Assembly (NCBI RefSeq): GCF_033095785.1
Contig: NZ_CP137134.1
Coordinates: forward strand, 3,510,274 to 3,574,273
Direction: 5' to 3'
From: Nitrosospira sp. Is2
GTDB lineage: Bacteria > Pseudomonadota > Gammaproteobacteria > Burkholderiales > Nitrosomonadaceae
DNA length: 64,000 nt
Shown: positions 9,376 to 17,503 of the stretch, one piece after another
Numbering within the stretch: position 1 is the first letter of the stretch
How the letters are laid out: each line of letters starts with the position of its first letter
Position numbers and translations under genes: made by a program
Notes under the pieces: generated by a model
The model's database searches: none
What the model was told of the DNA's origin: nothing
What the model saw: only the letters and a program-made list of their open reading frames with translations

Positions 9376-9702
9376 ATGAAAAACATGACATATATGCTTT
9401 TAGCGACTACCACAGCCATTATATTCAGTTTCTCACCGCTAGCGCTTGCGGAGGAAAGTCCCGGGCTGGTCAGGGTCGATATCCGGGACGTCGCCAAAAA
9501 TATTGCGAAGAACATCAATGTTGACGTGAGCCGCATTCCCGACACGGTTGAAATCCCGCCGGGGGTCGCTACCGGGGTATGCCAGGTAAAAGCAGAAACC
9601 CTGTCGGCCGTGCAACAAGGACACTCGGCTTGCGCCGCCAAAATGACTACGCCTGATCTGGACCGGATAATTTACCGGCGGATAAAGGGAGAGACACGGT
9701 AA
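9376..9702 (+). CDS. Small exported protein, paralog of the next gene
   Basis: 108 residues. The start is the ATG at 9376 with AAGGAG 6 nt upstream; a longer frame from 9223 is rejected because the signal peptide begins here (LLATTTAIIFSFSPLALA, cleavage near ALA-EE). The mature part has GLVRVDIRDVAKNIAKNI, an I-P-D-T-V-E-I-P-P segment, and two cysteines (GVCQV and SACAA) that could form a disulfide in the periplasm. The gene at 9901 has the same plan. I do not recognise a named family. Function unknown. Confidence 0.8.
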   Translation: MKNMTYMLLATTTAIIFSFSPLALAEESPGLVRVDIRDVAKNIAKNINVDVSRIPDTVEIPPGVATGVCQVKAETLSAVQQGHSACAAKMTTPDLDRIIYRRIKGETR

Positions 9703-9900
9703 CAACGCGGTAACTTGGGTTTGGGTAAAAACCGGGCGTCTCTGCAGCGAGGTTACGAGGTGCCGGCGTGCGCCACCGAACGGAAAGACCTTCCGTTCTC
9801 AACTATAAACAGATGACCCGGCGACTTTTCCGTGGAAGGCTGTAGCCGGGCAACATCGATGAAAGGTAGTGCCGACCTTCCATTGCTCAAGGAGGATAAA

Positions 9901-10239
9901 ATGAAAACGATCAAAAACATATCTGTATTCGTACTGACGAGCCTGATAGCCATCGTCGGTTTCGTGCCTTTCGCATCTGCTCAGACCCCGTCGGGGTTGA
10001 TTAACGTCGATACCCGCAACATCGCGAAAAATGTTGCCAAAAACATCAATGCTGACGCTGGCCGGATTCCCTCAATTGTGCAGGCTCCAATTGATGTTGC
10101 TGCGAACATCTGTCACGTGGGAGCAAACGTCTTGGCAGATCAAGCCAAAAAGGTCGGCGCAAGCTGCACGGCTGAAGCCACTTCCGCCGAGTTTGACCAG
10201 ATTGTGCAACGACAAATGAAAGGTACGGAACGGAAATAA
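9901..10239 (+). CDS. Small exported protein, paralog of the previous gene
   Basis: 112 residues from the ATG at 9901 with GGAGG 6 nt upstream. Signal peptide (FVLTSLIAIVGFVPFASA) then GLINVDTRNIAKNVAKNINA, matching the neighbour's GLVRVDIRDVAKNIAKNINV almost position by position. The two cysteines (NICHV and ASCTA) and the ending Q-M-K-G-T also align. The pair arose by tandem duplication and then diverged to roughly half identity. The 198 bp between them could hold its own promoter. Probably periplasmic; no function assigned. Confidence 0.8.
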   Translation: MKTIKNISVFVLTSLIAIVGFVPFASAQTPSGLINVDTRNIAKNVAKNINADAGRIPSIVQAPIDVAANICHVGANVLADQAKKVGASCTAEATSAEFDQIVQRQMKGTERK

Positions 10240-10927
10240 GTTTTCCTGCGCCGTATGATGCTCCCGGGAGACGTCCCACTGGTGGCTCAAGACCAGCGCT
10301 TCGAATAATACAGTGCTTCGGCTGCCAATCACATGTCGCTGCACAACCGCCACTTTCACCAGATCCCCTTGAGATTGCGCACTTGCGACGATTTGGGCTT
10401 TGGAGTTGCGGCGAACGGGAGAACCCGTGCCCGCCGCGCCGCAGGCGCATAATGTGTGAAAAAGAGATATTTTTGAGATAACGCTTGCTTCCTCCTCGAC
10501 TTTATGTATAATGCGAATCATTCTTATTATCATTAATAATACTTAAGCAATAAAGTACTAATTTGGCGGGATCGACGACATCTTTATGCCGCCACCCTCA
10601 GCTAGCGCACCCAAAGTCAGCCAGAGGCCGATCCCCGTATTATTGACCTTATCCGTTGCCACTGGGTTTCTCCTACGCCAGTGGCCTTTCAGCCAGCCAG
10701 CCTGTACTCCCCGGGCAAGCCAGCCAACTTTTTTATTCCAGGAAATTGCCGCGGTGCCGCAGGGTCGGGCTGCGGCAGTTTCCCCAATCCCGTCCAGGCA
10801 TCGAGTGGCCGCAGATCGGCCGCGACGCCTGACGGAGCCGAAGCTCACGCCTTCCCTGCGTCACCCAGTACCATACAGATGCAACGCGGGGGCGAGTCCC
10901 CACCCCCTCGCCGTCCCATCAGGACTA
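10240..10927. other. Long stretch without a supported gene
   Basis: About 690 bp. Apart from the Fur-box-like site at 10510-10534 nothing firm is seen. A plus-strand frame 10586-11188 runs antisense through the next gene and has no domain; minus frames over 10046-10533 and 10558-10848 have no recognisable content. A decayed iron-related gene could have stood here, but I cannot identify one. Confidence 0.4.
10510..10534. promoter_or_regulatory. Fur-box-like sequence
   Basis: AATGCGAATCATTC followed by TTATTATCATT gives overlapping hexamers of the NATWAT type, close to the Fur boxes found before TonB-receptor and FecI genes in betaproteobacteria. It sits in AT-rich DNA but no iron-uptake gene follows on either strand. 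Confidence 0.4.
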
Positions 10928-11164
10928 TCAGCAAACCAGGTGACGCGCCTCGGCCTGGAGGCCTTTAGCCCGGTTCGCCAGATCGCGCGACTTGGCATCT
11001 ATTTGCTTTCGCGTCCTGCGCGCCATGCTGTTCATCTTGTCCTTGGCCAATGCCCGGCGCCGATTGCCACGGTCGGGATCCATAAGAAACATCGTCAACG
11101 CGCCAAGCGCAGCAGCGCCGAGAACCCACTTTACCCGCGACACTTCGGTTGTATATTGATTCAT
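10928..11164 (-). CDS. YtxH-like small membrane-anchored protein
   Basis: 78 residues from the ATG at 11164, preceded by AAGGAG at 6 nt spacing. One hydrophobic segment (VKWVLGAAALGALTMFLMDP) is followed by the D-P-D-R-G-N-R-R-R motif and a basic helical tail (MARRTRKQIDAKSRDLANRA). This layout is typical of YtxH-like or DUF-type proteins in proteobacteria in which a glycine-rich transmembrane helix ends in a basic R-G-x-R-R-R box. Likely inner membrane with the basic tail in the cytoplasm. Function unknown. It lies 52 nt downstream of the tiny membrane ORF at 11217 and may share its transcript. Confidence 0.7.
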   Translation of the reverse strand: MNQYTTEVSRVKWVLGAAALGALTMFLMDPDRGNRRRALAKDKMNSMARRTRKQIDAKSRDLANRAKGLQAEARHLVC

Positions 11165-11216
11165 GGTCATCTCCTTTCTCAATGTTGACTCGGGGCTATG
11201 TGCCCAACGCAGTCGT

Positions 11217-11297
11217 TTATACCCAACCAATTCCTAATAGCCCCGAACCGGCGACCAGTATCACTATGTACGCTATCCAGGATGCGATGCTATTCAT
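11217..11297 (-). CDS. Putative 26-residue membrane peptide
   Basis: M-N-S-I-A-S-W-I-A-Y-I-V-I-L-V-A-G-S-G-L, then L-G-I-G-W-V: a single transmembrane helix. The ATG at 11297 has AAGGAG 8 nt upstream, as good a ribosome site as the next gene has. Being so short it could be chance, but the combination of clear ribosome site, helix and co-directional neighbour supports it. Confidence 0.5.
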   Translation of the reverse strand: MNSIASWIAYIVILVAGSGLLGIGWV

Positions 11298-11675
11298 TGC
11301 CGCTCTCCTTTCTAAAGAGTTAACGCACTTATATAAAAAAGCGCTTATATCTTCACGCTTTTGACACATCACATCAGTGCGTTGAGTAACATAGAACGCA
11401 AGCACAGCTGAAAGCCACCGGGGGAAATGGAAAAACTCCTGCTTCGCATTGCTGAACGGCGCCGCGCTCTGGTCTGCGCCTGAGCTCCTGCCCTGGCTCC
11501 TCCCGCCACGCTCTTGCTCTGCGCTCTTGCTCTGCGCTCATACCCTGCGCTTTTGTGCTGATGAGCAGCACTGCAATCGTTTACTATAATCAATATCGTC
11601 CACCAACCGGGCTATAGCGGAAGCTTATGGATGCGGCCCCGCCCCGGAGCCTGTTCAGATAAATAAACTCACCCA
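11298..11675. other. Intergenic stretch with low-complexity DNA
   Basis: No supported gene. A short direct repeat (GCTCTTGCTCT and variants) occurs at about 11509-11540. The minus frames here translate to Arg/Ala-rich low-complexity text and are not considered genes. Confidence 0.4.
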
Positions 11676-12308
11676 ATGCCCTCCTCCCCCAGGCGTTCCA
11701 GACATTTCTCAATGATCCGCGATTTCCAGCTCGCGGACTTCTTCACGCTCGGAAACGCCGGCTGCGGCGTCGCCGCGGTGTTCTTCGCCATGCTTTATCT
11801 GGACGGGCGCTCGGTGTTGCATTTCTACAGTTCCGCCGGGATGATCGCCGCCGCGTTCGTATTCGACGTGCTCGACGGGAGAGTCGCGCGATGGCGCCGC
11901 GCGCATTCCCCGCTCGGGCGGGAGCTCGACTCTCTCGCGGACATCCTCTCGTTCGGCATGGCTCCCGCCGCCCTCGGTTTTGCTTCGGGGATGCGCGGCG
12001 GCTGGGATTGGATCGCGCTGGCTTACTTCGTATGCTGTGGGGTAAGCCGGCTGGCGCGATTCAACATCACGGCCGAAACGCTCTCTGCAGGGGCGGATAA
12101 GGTGACGCATTTCGAGGGCACGCCCATTCCGACCAGCGTTGTCCTGGTCTCCGCGCTGGTATTCGCTGCCTGGACCGGGCGTATTGGGGAGCAGCTTTAT
12201 TGGGGCGTCTGGATGATCGGACCGTGGGAACTGCATCCACTGGCGCTGCTGTTCGTACTCTCAGGCACTCTGATGATCAGTAAAACCCTTCGAATCCCGA
12301 AAATTTGA
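11676..12308 (+). CDS. pssA: CDP-diacylglycerol--serine O-phosphatidyltransferase
   Basis: 210 residues; an in-frame ATG at 11712 (M-I-R-D-F) is an alternative start, and neither has a clear ribosome site. The CDP-alcohol phosphotransferase signature D-G-x2-A-R-x8-G-x3-D-x3-D is complete (FDVLDGRVARWRRAHSPLGR then E-L-D-S-L-A-D). Several hydrophobic segments follow, as in the PssA family of inner-membrane enzymes, which make phosphatidylserine from CDP-diacylglycerol and serine on the way to phosphatidylethanolamine. The length fits short PssA proteins. It is alone on its strand here, so the usual psd neighbour is not in this window. Confidence 0.88.
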   Translation: MPSSPRRSRHFSMIRDFQLADFFTLGNAGCGVAAVFFAMLYLDGRSVLHFYSSAGMIAAAFVFDVLDGRVARWRRAHSPLGRELDSLADILSFGMAPAALGFASGMRGGWDWIALAYFVCCGVSRLARFNITAETLSAGADKVTHFEGTPIPTSVVLVSALVFAAWTGRIGEQLYWGVWMIGPWELHPLALLFVLSGTLMISKTLRIPKI

Positions 12309-12332
12309 ACCGCGATTCTCCTTGCGCTTCCC

Positions 12333-13136
12333 TCATATCCTGTCCACATAGTTGACCGGCGCGTGATCGGCCAATGGTTTTGGCGGGCCGGCAACAAAAG
12401 CCTCCCAAAAGGAACGATCTTCCTGGGGCGCTCTTAACAACTGGAGCACCCCCACATGCCGGAAGCCGAGCAGCTTCGGGGGGAGTGACGTGACTGCGTC
12501 CTGATCGTCCACCACGCGATAGATGGGCACATCCGCCAGCGAAGCGACAAACGCCTCATTGCCGATCCGTGGCGAGGCGAATGAATAGACGGCCTGTGGC
12601 GCGCGCCGGGATGCCGCGAGCACGGCAAGCGCCGCCCCCAGACTGTGCCCGGTATAGAAGAGCGGACAGGCGAGGCCGGAAAGTTGTCGCTCTATATCGT
12701 CCCAGACTGAATCCAGCGCAGCCCCAAAACCAGTGTGCACCCGAATTTTACCCTCGCTCGACCACGGAATCCCACAGTGAAGGTCGGTCCTGGCATCCTT
12801 GTAGCTCCGCTGCGTGCCGCGAAATATCAGCACCGCGAACGCTGGGGGCCCGAGGGGCTCCACCAGCATCGCCTTGGTATTGGTTTTCTCCGAAATGTGA
12901 AAGGCACGCTGCTTGAACCCGCCCCGTTTCAGAAAATGACTGCGCCCAGGCCGTGGAGGGAAATTGTCTTCCTCGACATCGTGACGGTAAACCAGCCGGC
13001 TTAGTTCAGCCAGCCATAGCGCATTAGCGCGGCTGTATGCGGCTGCTTGCGGATCGAATGGAGGAAATTCCTTTCGGGCAAAGAAATCGGTCGCGCTCCC
13101 GGGGCGGAGAAGATCATCCCAGGTGGTGGGCATCAA
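12333..13136 (-). CDS. Class-3 lipase family protein
   Basis: 267 residues. The alpha/beta-hydrolase elbow G-H-S-L-G is at about residues 163-167 (nucleophile Ser165), with the preceding VHTGFGAALDSVW region and IFRGTQ typical of lipase class 3 (fungal-lipase-like). A candidate Asp lies in VVDDQDAVTSLPP and a candidate His in HAPVNYVDRI near the C-terminus, so the triad can be completed. No signal peptide, so a cytoplasmic esterase or lipase is likely. It converges with pssA, ending 24 nt from that gene's stop; any link to phospholipid turnover is only suggested by position. Confidence 0.82.
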   Translation of the reverse strand: MMPTTWDDLLRPGSATDFFARKEFPPFDPQAAAYSRANALWLAELSRLVYRHDVEEDNFPPRPGRSHFLKRGGFKQRAFHISEKTNTKAMLVEPLGPPAFAVLIFRGTQRSYKDARTDLHCGIPWSSEGKIRVHTGFGAALDSVWDDIERQLSGLACPLFYTGHSLGAALAVLAASRRAPQAVYSFASPRIGNEAFVASLADVPIYRVVDDQDAVTSLPPKLLGFRHVGVLQLLRAPQEDRSFWEAFVAGPPKPLADHAPVNYVDRI

Positions 13137-13228
13137 ATGCGCATGAGGTCAGGTTGATTGTTGTTGTCCACTTGCGGTAAGGCAGCTTGCGTTAGCGCGG
13201 GGCGCGCAGCTGAAAGATTAGCGCAAAT

Positions 13229-13624
13229 TTATTTCTTTTCGCAAGCGATCTTCCATGCAGCCTCGTCGGCAGACTTCGGGGCAACTGGCAGCTTGGTACC
13301 CAGGTCTTTGTAGGAATAAATTAGCTCACCCTCTCCGTCATGGAGCGAATACCAGTAGAATTCCAGTTTTCGGAATTCGCGGTTTTCGCAGTCAAACTCG
13401 ACCAAGGCCTTTTCCGACAGGTGTTTCCTGCCGGCCACGCCCTTGGGGCGCTGATAATTGGTCAGCGACGACATCTGAGCCAACGGTCCTATCCTCACGA
13501 CGTTGCTTTTATCTATATATGTTTTTTCGCCTGATTTCGCATTGTCCTTGACCAATGTCCATTCCGCAGACCACGCAGAACCAGAAAAGATCGCCATGGC
13601 CAGAACCAGAATACCTGTCCGCAT
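13229..13624 (-). CDS. Exported protein, surface-adhesin E-like fold
   Basis: 131 residues from the ATG at 13624, with GGGGG at 8 nt; the ATG at 13630 is too close to that box. Signal peptide (ILVLAMAIFSGSAWSA), then W-T-L-V-K-D-N, Y-I-D-K-S-N-V-V-R and QMSSLTNYQRP. A conserved pair of cysteines (FDCEN and IACEK) could form a disulfide. The pattern of a Y-I-D segment followed by strand-rich text and two cysteines is that of the surface-adhesin E / uncharacterised periplasmic family found widely in betaproteobacteria. A role in adhesion is not shown for most members. Confidence 0.7.
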   Translation of the reverse strand: MRTGILVLAMAIFSGSAWSAEWTLVKDNAKSGEKTYIDKSNVVRIGPLAQMSSLTNYQRPKGVAGRKHLSEKALVEFDCENREFRKLEFYWYSLHDGEGELIYSYKDLGTKLPVAPKSADEAAWKIACEKK

Positions 13625-13918
13625 GATCATTCCCCCAAATAAGTGTTCCGCCCCTGATTAAGCCGTTGTGATCGAGGGGACAGCCGCCTCCACCCCCCCG
13701 CATCACGGAACCACGGACCCTGCATTAACCATAGCAGACCCGTACTGGTTCGTAAGCTCACGCCGACAATAAAAATAAACCGCCCGAATAACCGCATATT
13801 TGGCCGCATTTCGGGGTTGTACTATGTCCCGGATCGCACTATACCTGTACTATCATGTCGCGAACCTGCTCGCCGCTCTATTCAGCGAGCGGGCGCATAT
13901 TGGAGAGTAAAACACTTT

Positions 13919-15547
13919 ATGGCTGCACACCACGAAAACATCAGCATGGCCGTATTCTGCGACTTCGAAAATGTCGCGCTGGGCGTGCGCGACGCGAAGT
14001 ATGAGAAGTTCGACATCGAGCCCGTACTTGAACGCCTCCTGCTCAAGGGCAGTATTGTCGTCAAGAAAGCGTATTGCGACTGGGATCGATACAAGACATT
14101 CAAGGCGACGATGCACGAGGCCAATTTCGAGCTGATCGAAATTCCTCACGTGCGTCAATCCGGCAAGAACTCAGCGGACATCCGCCTGGTTGTCGATGCG
14201 CTTGACCTTTGTTACACCAAATCCCATGTCAATACGTTTGTCATTATCAGCGGCGACTCCGATTTTTCGCCGCTGGTTTCCAAGCTCCGCGAGAATGCCA
14301 AGCAGGTAATCGGGGTAGGCGTCAAGCAATCAACCTCCGACCTGCTGATCGCCAACTGCGACGAATTCATTTTTTACGACGATCTCGTGCGCGAAATCCA
14401 GCGCGCTGCGGCCAAGCGCGACAGCAAGGAAACGCAGCCCTCGGCCAGGCGCCAGCCCGACGCGGAGAAGCTTCCTAGAGAAGAACTGGAAGCGCGAAAG
14501 AGCAAGGCAATTAATCTCGCTGTGCAGACCTTCGATGCGCTGGTATCGGAGCGGGGCGATAGCGGCAAGATATGGGCGTCCACGCTGAAGCAGGCGATCA
14601 AGCGCCGTAAACCGGACTTCAATGAGACTTATTTTGGCTTCCGCGCCTTTGGCAACCTGCTCGAGGAGGCGCAGGCGCGTGGCCTGCTCGAACTGGGCCG
14701 TGACGAGAAGTCCGGCACGTATGTCTATCGCGGCAGCGGCGAAATGGTCGACCGTGAAACAGCGGCCGAGCCGGAAACAGCTCACGGGCCGGAAACGGCG
14801 CCCGTAGGGAACGAACTGGGGCCGAGCCGCGAGCCTGAGGCTGCTACCATAGCCGCTCCCGAGGTTACGGCACCGGCAGCAGCCGAGGATACCCCCGCAA
14901 GACATGAAACGCGCCCGCGCCGGGGTGGCAGTCGCATACCGAGGGACAGGAAGGCAGAAACCGCCTCAGCCCACGTCCCCCAGGTTGCACCGGTCGCGCA
15001 GACTGAGCAGATCGAGTCCCAGGCGGCAGCAGCGGGAGCGGACCCGGCGCCCGAGGACACCGCGGTCCCGGTTGCCACGGCAACGATTGAGGAGACGATC
15101 GGAAAAAACGAAACGCGCCGACGCCGGCGCGATGGCCGCAAGCTGAGGGACAGGAAGGCAGAGGCCGCCTTACCCCAGGTCCCCCAGAGTGCGCAAATTG
15201 CACAGGTAGAGCCCGAGGCAGCAGCAGTGGGAGCGGAGGCCGCGCCCGAGGATACCGCGGTCCCGGTTGCCACGCCGACGATTGAGGAGACCATCGGAAG
15301 GCACGAAACACGTCGGCGCCGACATGATGGCCGGAAGTTAAGGGGCAGGAAGGCAGAGGCCGCCCGTGTGGATCCAGCCTCCAGGGAAACAACGGTCCAG
15401 GCCACGCCCGAAGCTTCGTCCCCCGCCTCGTCCTCGATCGCGACCTCCACCGCGCCACTGGAAACAATGGCCCCGACAAAACCGAAGACGGCGACGCGCA
15501 GCCGGCGCCCGCGCAAAACAGAAACGACAGCGGACGGGACCGGCTAG
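13919..15547 (+). CDS. NYN-domain protein with LOTUS domain and Arg-rich repeat tail
   Basis: 542 residues from the ATG at 13919 (GGAGAG upstream). Residues 8-160 form a NYN/PIN-like ribonuclease domain with the acidic residues in AVFCDFEN, S-A-D-I-R-L-V-V-D-A and I-I-S-G-D-S-D-F-S-P. A linker leads to a winged-helix OST-HTH/LOTUS-like domain at about 205-285 (SGKIWASTLKQAIKRRKPDF). LOTUS domains bind RNA and NYN domains cut it, so an RNA-processing or decay role is probable. The last 240 residues are disordered and built from three imperfect repeats, each with E-T-R-R-R-R-x-D-G-R-K-L-R and E-D-T-A-V-P-V-A-T. This resembles RNA-binding tails of RNase E-like proteins, by inference. It is monocistronic. 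Confidence 0.85.
   Translation: MAAHHENISMAVFCDFENVALGVRDAKYEKFDIEPVLERLLLKGSIVVKKAYCDWDRYKTFKATMHEANFELIEIPHVRQSGKNSADIRLVVDALDLCYTKSHVNTFVIISGDSDFSPLVSKLRENAKQVIGVGVKQSTSDLLIANCDEFIFYDDLVREIQRAAAKRDSKETQPSARRQPDAEKLPREELEARKSKAINLAVQTFDALVSERGDSGKIWASTLKQAIKRRKPDFNETYFGFRAFGNLLEEAQARGLLELGRDEKSGTYVYRGSGEMVDRETAAEPETAHGPETAPVGNELGPSREPEAATIAAPEVTAPAAAEDTPARHETRPRRGGSRIPRDRKAETASAHVPQVAPVAQTEQIESQAAAAGADPAPEDTAVPVATATIEETIGKNETRRRRRDGRKLRDRKAEAALPQVPQSAQIAQVEPEAAAVGAEAAPEDTAVPVATPTIEETIGRHETRRRRHDGRKLRGRKAEAARVDPASRETTVQATPEASSPASSSIATSTAPLETMAPTKPKTATRSRRPRKTETTADGTG
14896..15360 (+). repeat. Imperfect ~200-bp tandem repeats in the NYN-LOTUS gene
   Basis: Three in-frame copies, the first two of about 65-70 codons and the third cut short. 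Each begins with an E-T-R-basic block and a D-R-K-A-E segment. The first two end in P-E-D-T-A-V-P-V-A-T and I-E-E-T-I-G. Copies 2 and 3 are more alike than copy 1, so the newest duplication is at the 3' side. Confidence 0.75.
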
Positions 15548-15593
15548 GAGCTAGGAACGGGACCGTCAGTCATGAAACCAACAGCTGGCGGTA

Positions 15594-16028
15594 TTATTCC
15601 GCCATGCTGATACCCGAGCCTCCCATCTCCCCTGGGAGGTCCTTCATCTTCGGTAGCCCGTCCCTGATTGGCAGCACGGTCTCCTGGTAGTGCACGTGGA
15701 CACCAGGGCGATACGGAAAGCCCGGGATGACAGCCGCATACACATCCACAAGCCCCAGGCCTGGATGCTCGGTGAAGATGTGGCCGCCGCAGGTTTTGCA
15801 CCACTTGCGATAACTATTCGGCGTCTTGCTGTAGGTACCGGTGTTTTCCGCCCCCTGCGTAACCTGCAACGCTTCGGTTTTCCACAACGTGAAGGCATTC
15901 ACGGGCCCCGCGGACCAGTGCCGGCAGGACTCGCAGTGACAGTAACCCATTCCATCTGGCTCCCCGCTGACCGTGAACTGAACCGCACCGCAAAAACAGC
16001 TGCCCTTGTAGGTTTTTTCGTCATTCAT
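15594..16028 (-). CDS. GFA-family (CENP-V) zinc protein
   Basis: 144 residues from the ATG at 16028, with AGGAG 8 nt upstream; the longer frame to 16160 lacks a ribosome site. The zinc ligands of the glutathione-dependent formaldehyde-activating / CENP-V fold are present: C-F-C-G near the start, C-H-C-x2-C in YCHCESCRHWS, and W-C-K-T-C-G-G. F-T-E-H-P-G and the VDVYAAVIP segment also fit. Members include the S-(hydroxymethyl)glutathione synthase Gfa, but most are uncharacterised, so the reaction is left open. It converges with the NYN gene. Confidence 0.85.
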   Translation of the reverse strand: MNDEKTYKGSCFCGAVQFTVSGEPDGMGYCHCESCRHWSAGPVNAFTLWKTEALQVTQGAENTGTYSKTPNSYRKWCKTCGGHIFTEHPGLGLVDVYAAVIPGFPYRPGVHVHYQETVLPIRDGLPKMKDLPGEMGGSGISMAE

Positions 16029-16335
16029 ATATGCATCTCCTGAGGTGATGGTGCGACGCAAGCGGCTATCTTGCTCTGCGGTCCTTTTCGATCTGAAGAT
16101 GAGAATCCAGGAAAAATGACGTTCTTGCGTTAAAGCAATGACGTTCGCCGCCGTAAACAATAACAGAAGCTGCTGAAGCGAATGGCCTGACGCGACGATT
16201 TATATGCCACCTCTTCGTATCGCTTCAACCACATCGAGGAACCTGCTTCCTGACCTTCTCTTTTCACCGTTTTCTTTCTCCGGGACTCCAATTTGCTGGC
16301 AGGGAACGCGGTATTTCCTTAAACGGCATCTACAG

Positions 16336-16392
16336 GTCGCATCCGCATCCGCATTCTCGTTCGCATTCACATCCGCAGTCTCATTCGTATTG
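16336..16392 (+). repeat. Degenerate 6-bp repeat tract before a PEP-CTERM gene
   Basis: A run of GCATCC, GCATTC and similar hexamers with about 6-bp period lies 50-100 nt upstream of the start at 16438. It is not seen before the paralog at 17504. Confidence 0.5.
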
Positions 16393-16437
16393 CCGCCGCC
16401 TCACCGCAATCATACTCACCAGGGAGCGAATCTCAAT

Positions 16438-17067
16438 ATGATATTAAAGAACATTGTGGCCCTCACCCCGATTCTTCTGGGTTGCTCGCTTACGCATGCC
16501 GCATCCCAGGTATTTTCCGATGATTTTAATAACTACGTGCCCGATCAATTCAATTGGTCGCCCCCCGTATCGAGTGGCTGGAGCGTAACGGACGGCACTG
16601 TCGATTTGAATGGGGCGGGTGGCAACTACGACTTTCTTCCCGGCAACGGAAGTTACGTCGATCTGGATGGGAGCAGTTTTGTCAGCGGCCTGTTTTCAAA
16701 CCATGTCAACCTGGTCGGAGGCACGACCTATCTGCTTTCATTTGACCTTGCCGGCAGCCATCGCGGCACCCTGGCCGACACGGTGCACGTCGGTTTCGGC
16801 AGCGCGACCGCATCCTACATGCTCGACAGCATGGACGCCTTTTCGACCTATACCTTGAGCTTCACCCCGGCCACCAATGGCACTTACAGCTTTAGCTACC
16901 TGGATGTCAGCGGGGACAATAGAGGGCTGTTTCTCGATAACGTATCAGTGACTGCCGTCCCTGAACCGGCGACTTCCGCCATGCTGCTCGCCGGGTTAGG
17001 GGTACTGGGTTGCTGGGTGCGCCTTAAAAACTGCAAAACCCGGCGTATCCAACCCTCCGGGGCCTGA
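16438..17067 (+). CDS. PEP-CTERM protein, first of a tandem pair
   Basis: 209 residues. Start ATG at 16438 after A-G-G-G-A-G; a frame open upstream to 16204 is rejected because the signal peptide (VALTPILLGCSLTHAAS) starts here. The mature domain is a beta-sandwich of the anchor type: FSDDFNNYVPDQFNW, then VSSGWSVTDGTVDLNG, NGSYVDLDGS and TTYLLSFDLAGSHRG. The C-terminus carries VPEPATSAMLLAGLGVLG, a hydrophobic helix and basic residues (the exosortase sorting signal). It is closely similar to the next gene along its whole length. Envelope or extracellular matrix location is inferred from the sorting signal; binding partner unknown. Confidence 0.88.
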   Translation: MILKNIVALTPILLGCSLTHAASQVFSDDFNNYVPDQFNWSPPVSSGWSVTDGTVDLNGAGGNYDFLPGNGSYVDLDGSSFVSGLFSNHVNLVGGTTYLLSFDLAGSHRGTLADTVHVGFGSATASYMLDSMDAFSTYTLSFTPATNGTYSFSYLDVSGDNRGLFLDNVSVTAVPEPATSAMLLAGLGVLGCWVRLKNCKTRRIQPSGA

Positions 17068-17503
17068 GGTCGACACTCCACTGCCCCCTGTTAAAGGCCC
17101 GGAGTACCTGACACAATAGCACGCCCACCCCCCCGAGACTCCAGCCAGCGCGGCTGCGGTAGCAAGCCGCGGGATTCATCCATCTTCCGTCCCGGATTCA
17201 GCACAAGCGGGTCCGCTCAATATCAAGTTGGCGTCCCCCTGCCCCCTGCCCCGGTCGCCTGGGCCCGGTGCGAACATGCCAGAAGTTCCGCCCCCCTTCC
17301 TTCGCCCGGCGTCCCGCACCAGCTTGTCATTCCACTTCCGCCCTCATGCCTCGCCGGATTTGTCGAGGTATCTTTCAATTTGCCCGCCCTGATGGCGCAG
17401 GGGAAGTCGCACGCTCCTTCAACATGCTGATTCAGCGGTACTAAATATAAAGGCACGCATATTGCTTTATGTAACTCTGCCATAACAATAAAAGGAGTCA
17501 CAA
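17068..17503. other. Intergenic stretch between the PEP-CTERM paralogs
   Basis: About 435 bp without a supported gene. It is C-rich and does not resemble the region upstream of the first paralog, so the duplication, if tandem, did not keep the leader region. Confidence 0.4.

Noticed and set aside
10586..11188. 200-residue plus-strand frame
   Set aside because: Pro/Arg/Ser-rich, no ribosome site, and antisense to the YtxH-like gene that has an excellent ribosome site.
11709..12236. Minus frame antisense to pssA
   Set aside because: pssA has the full CDP-alcohol phosphotransferase signature; the antisense text has no motif.
14330..15516. Minus frames antisense to the NYN-LOTUS gene
   Set aside because: They mirror the high-GC repeat region and have no start context or domain.
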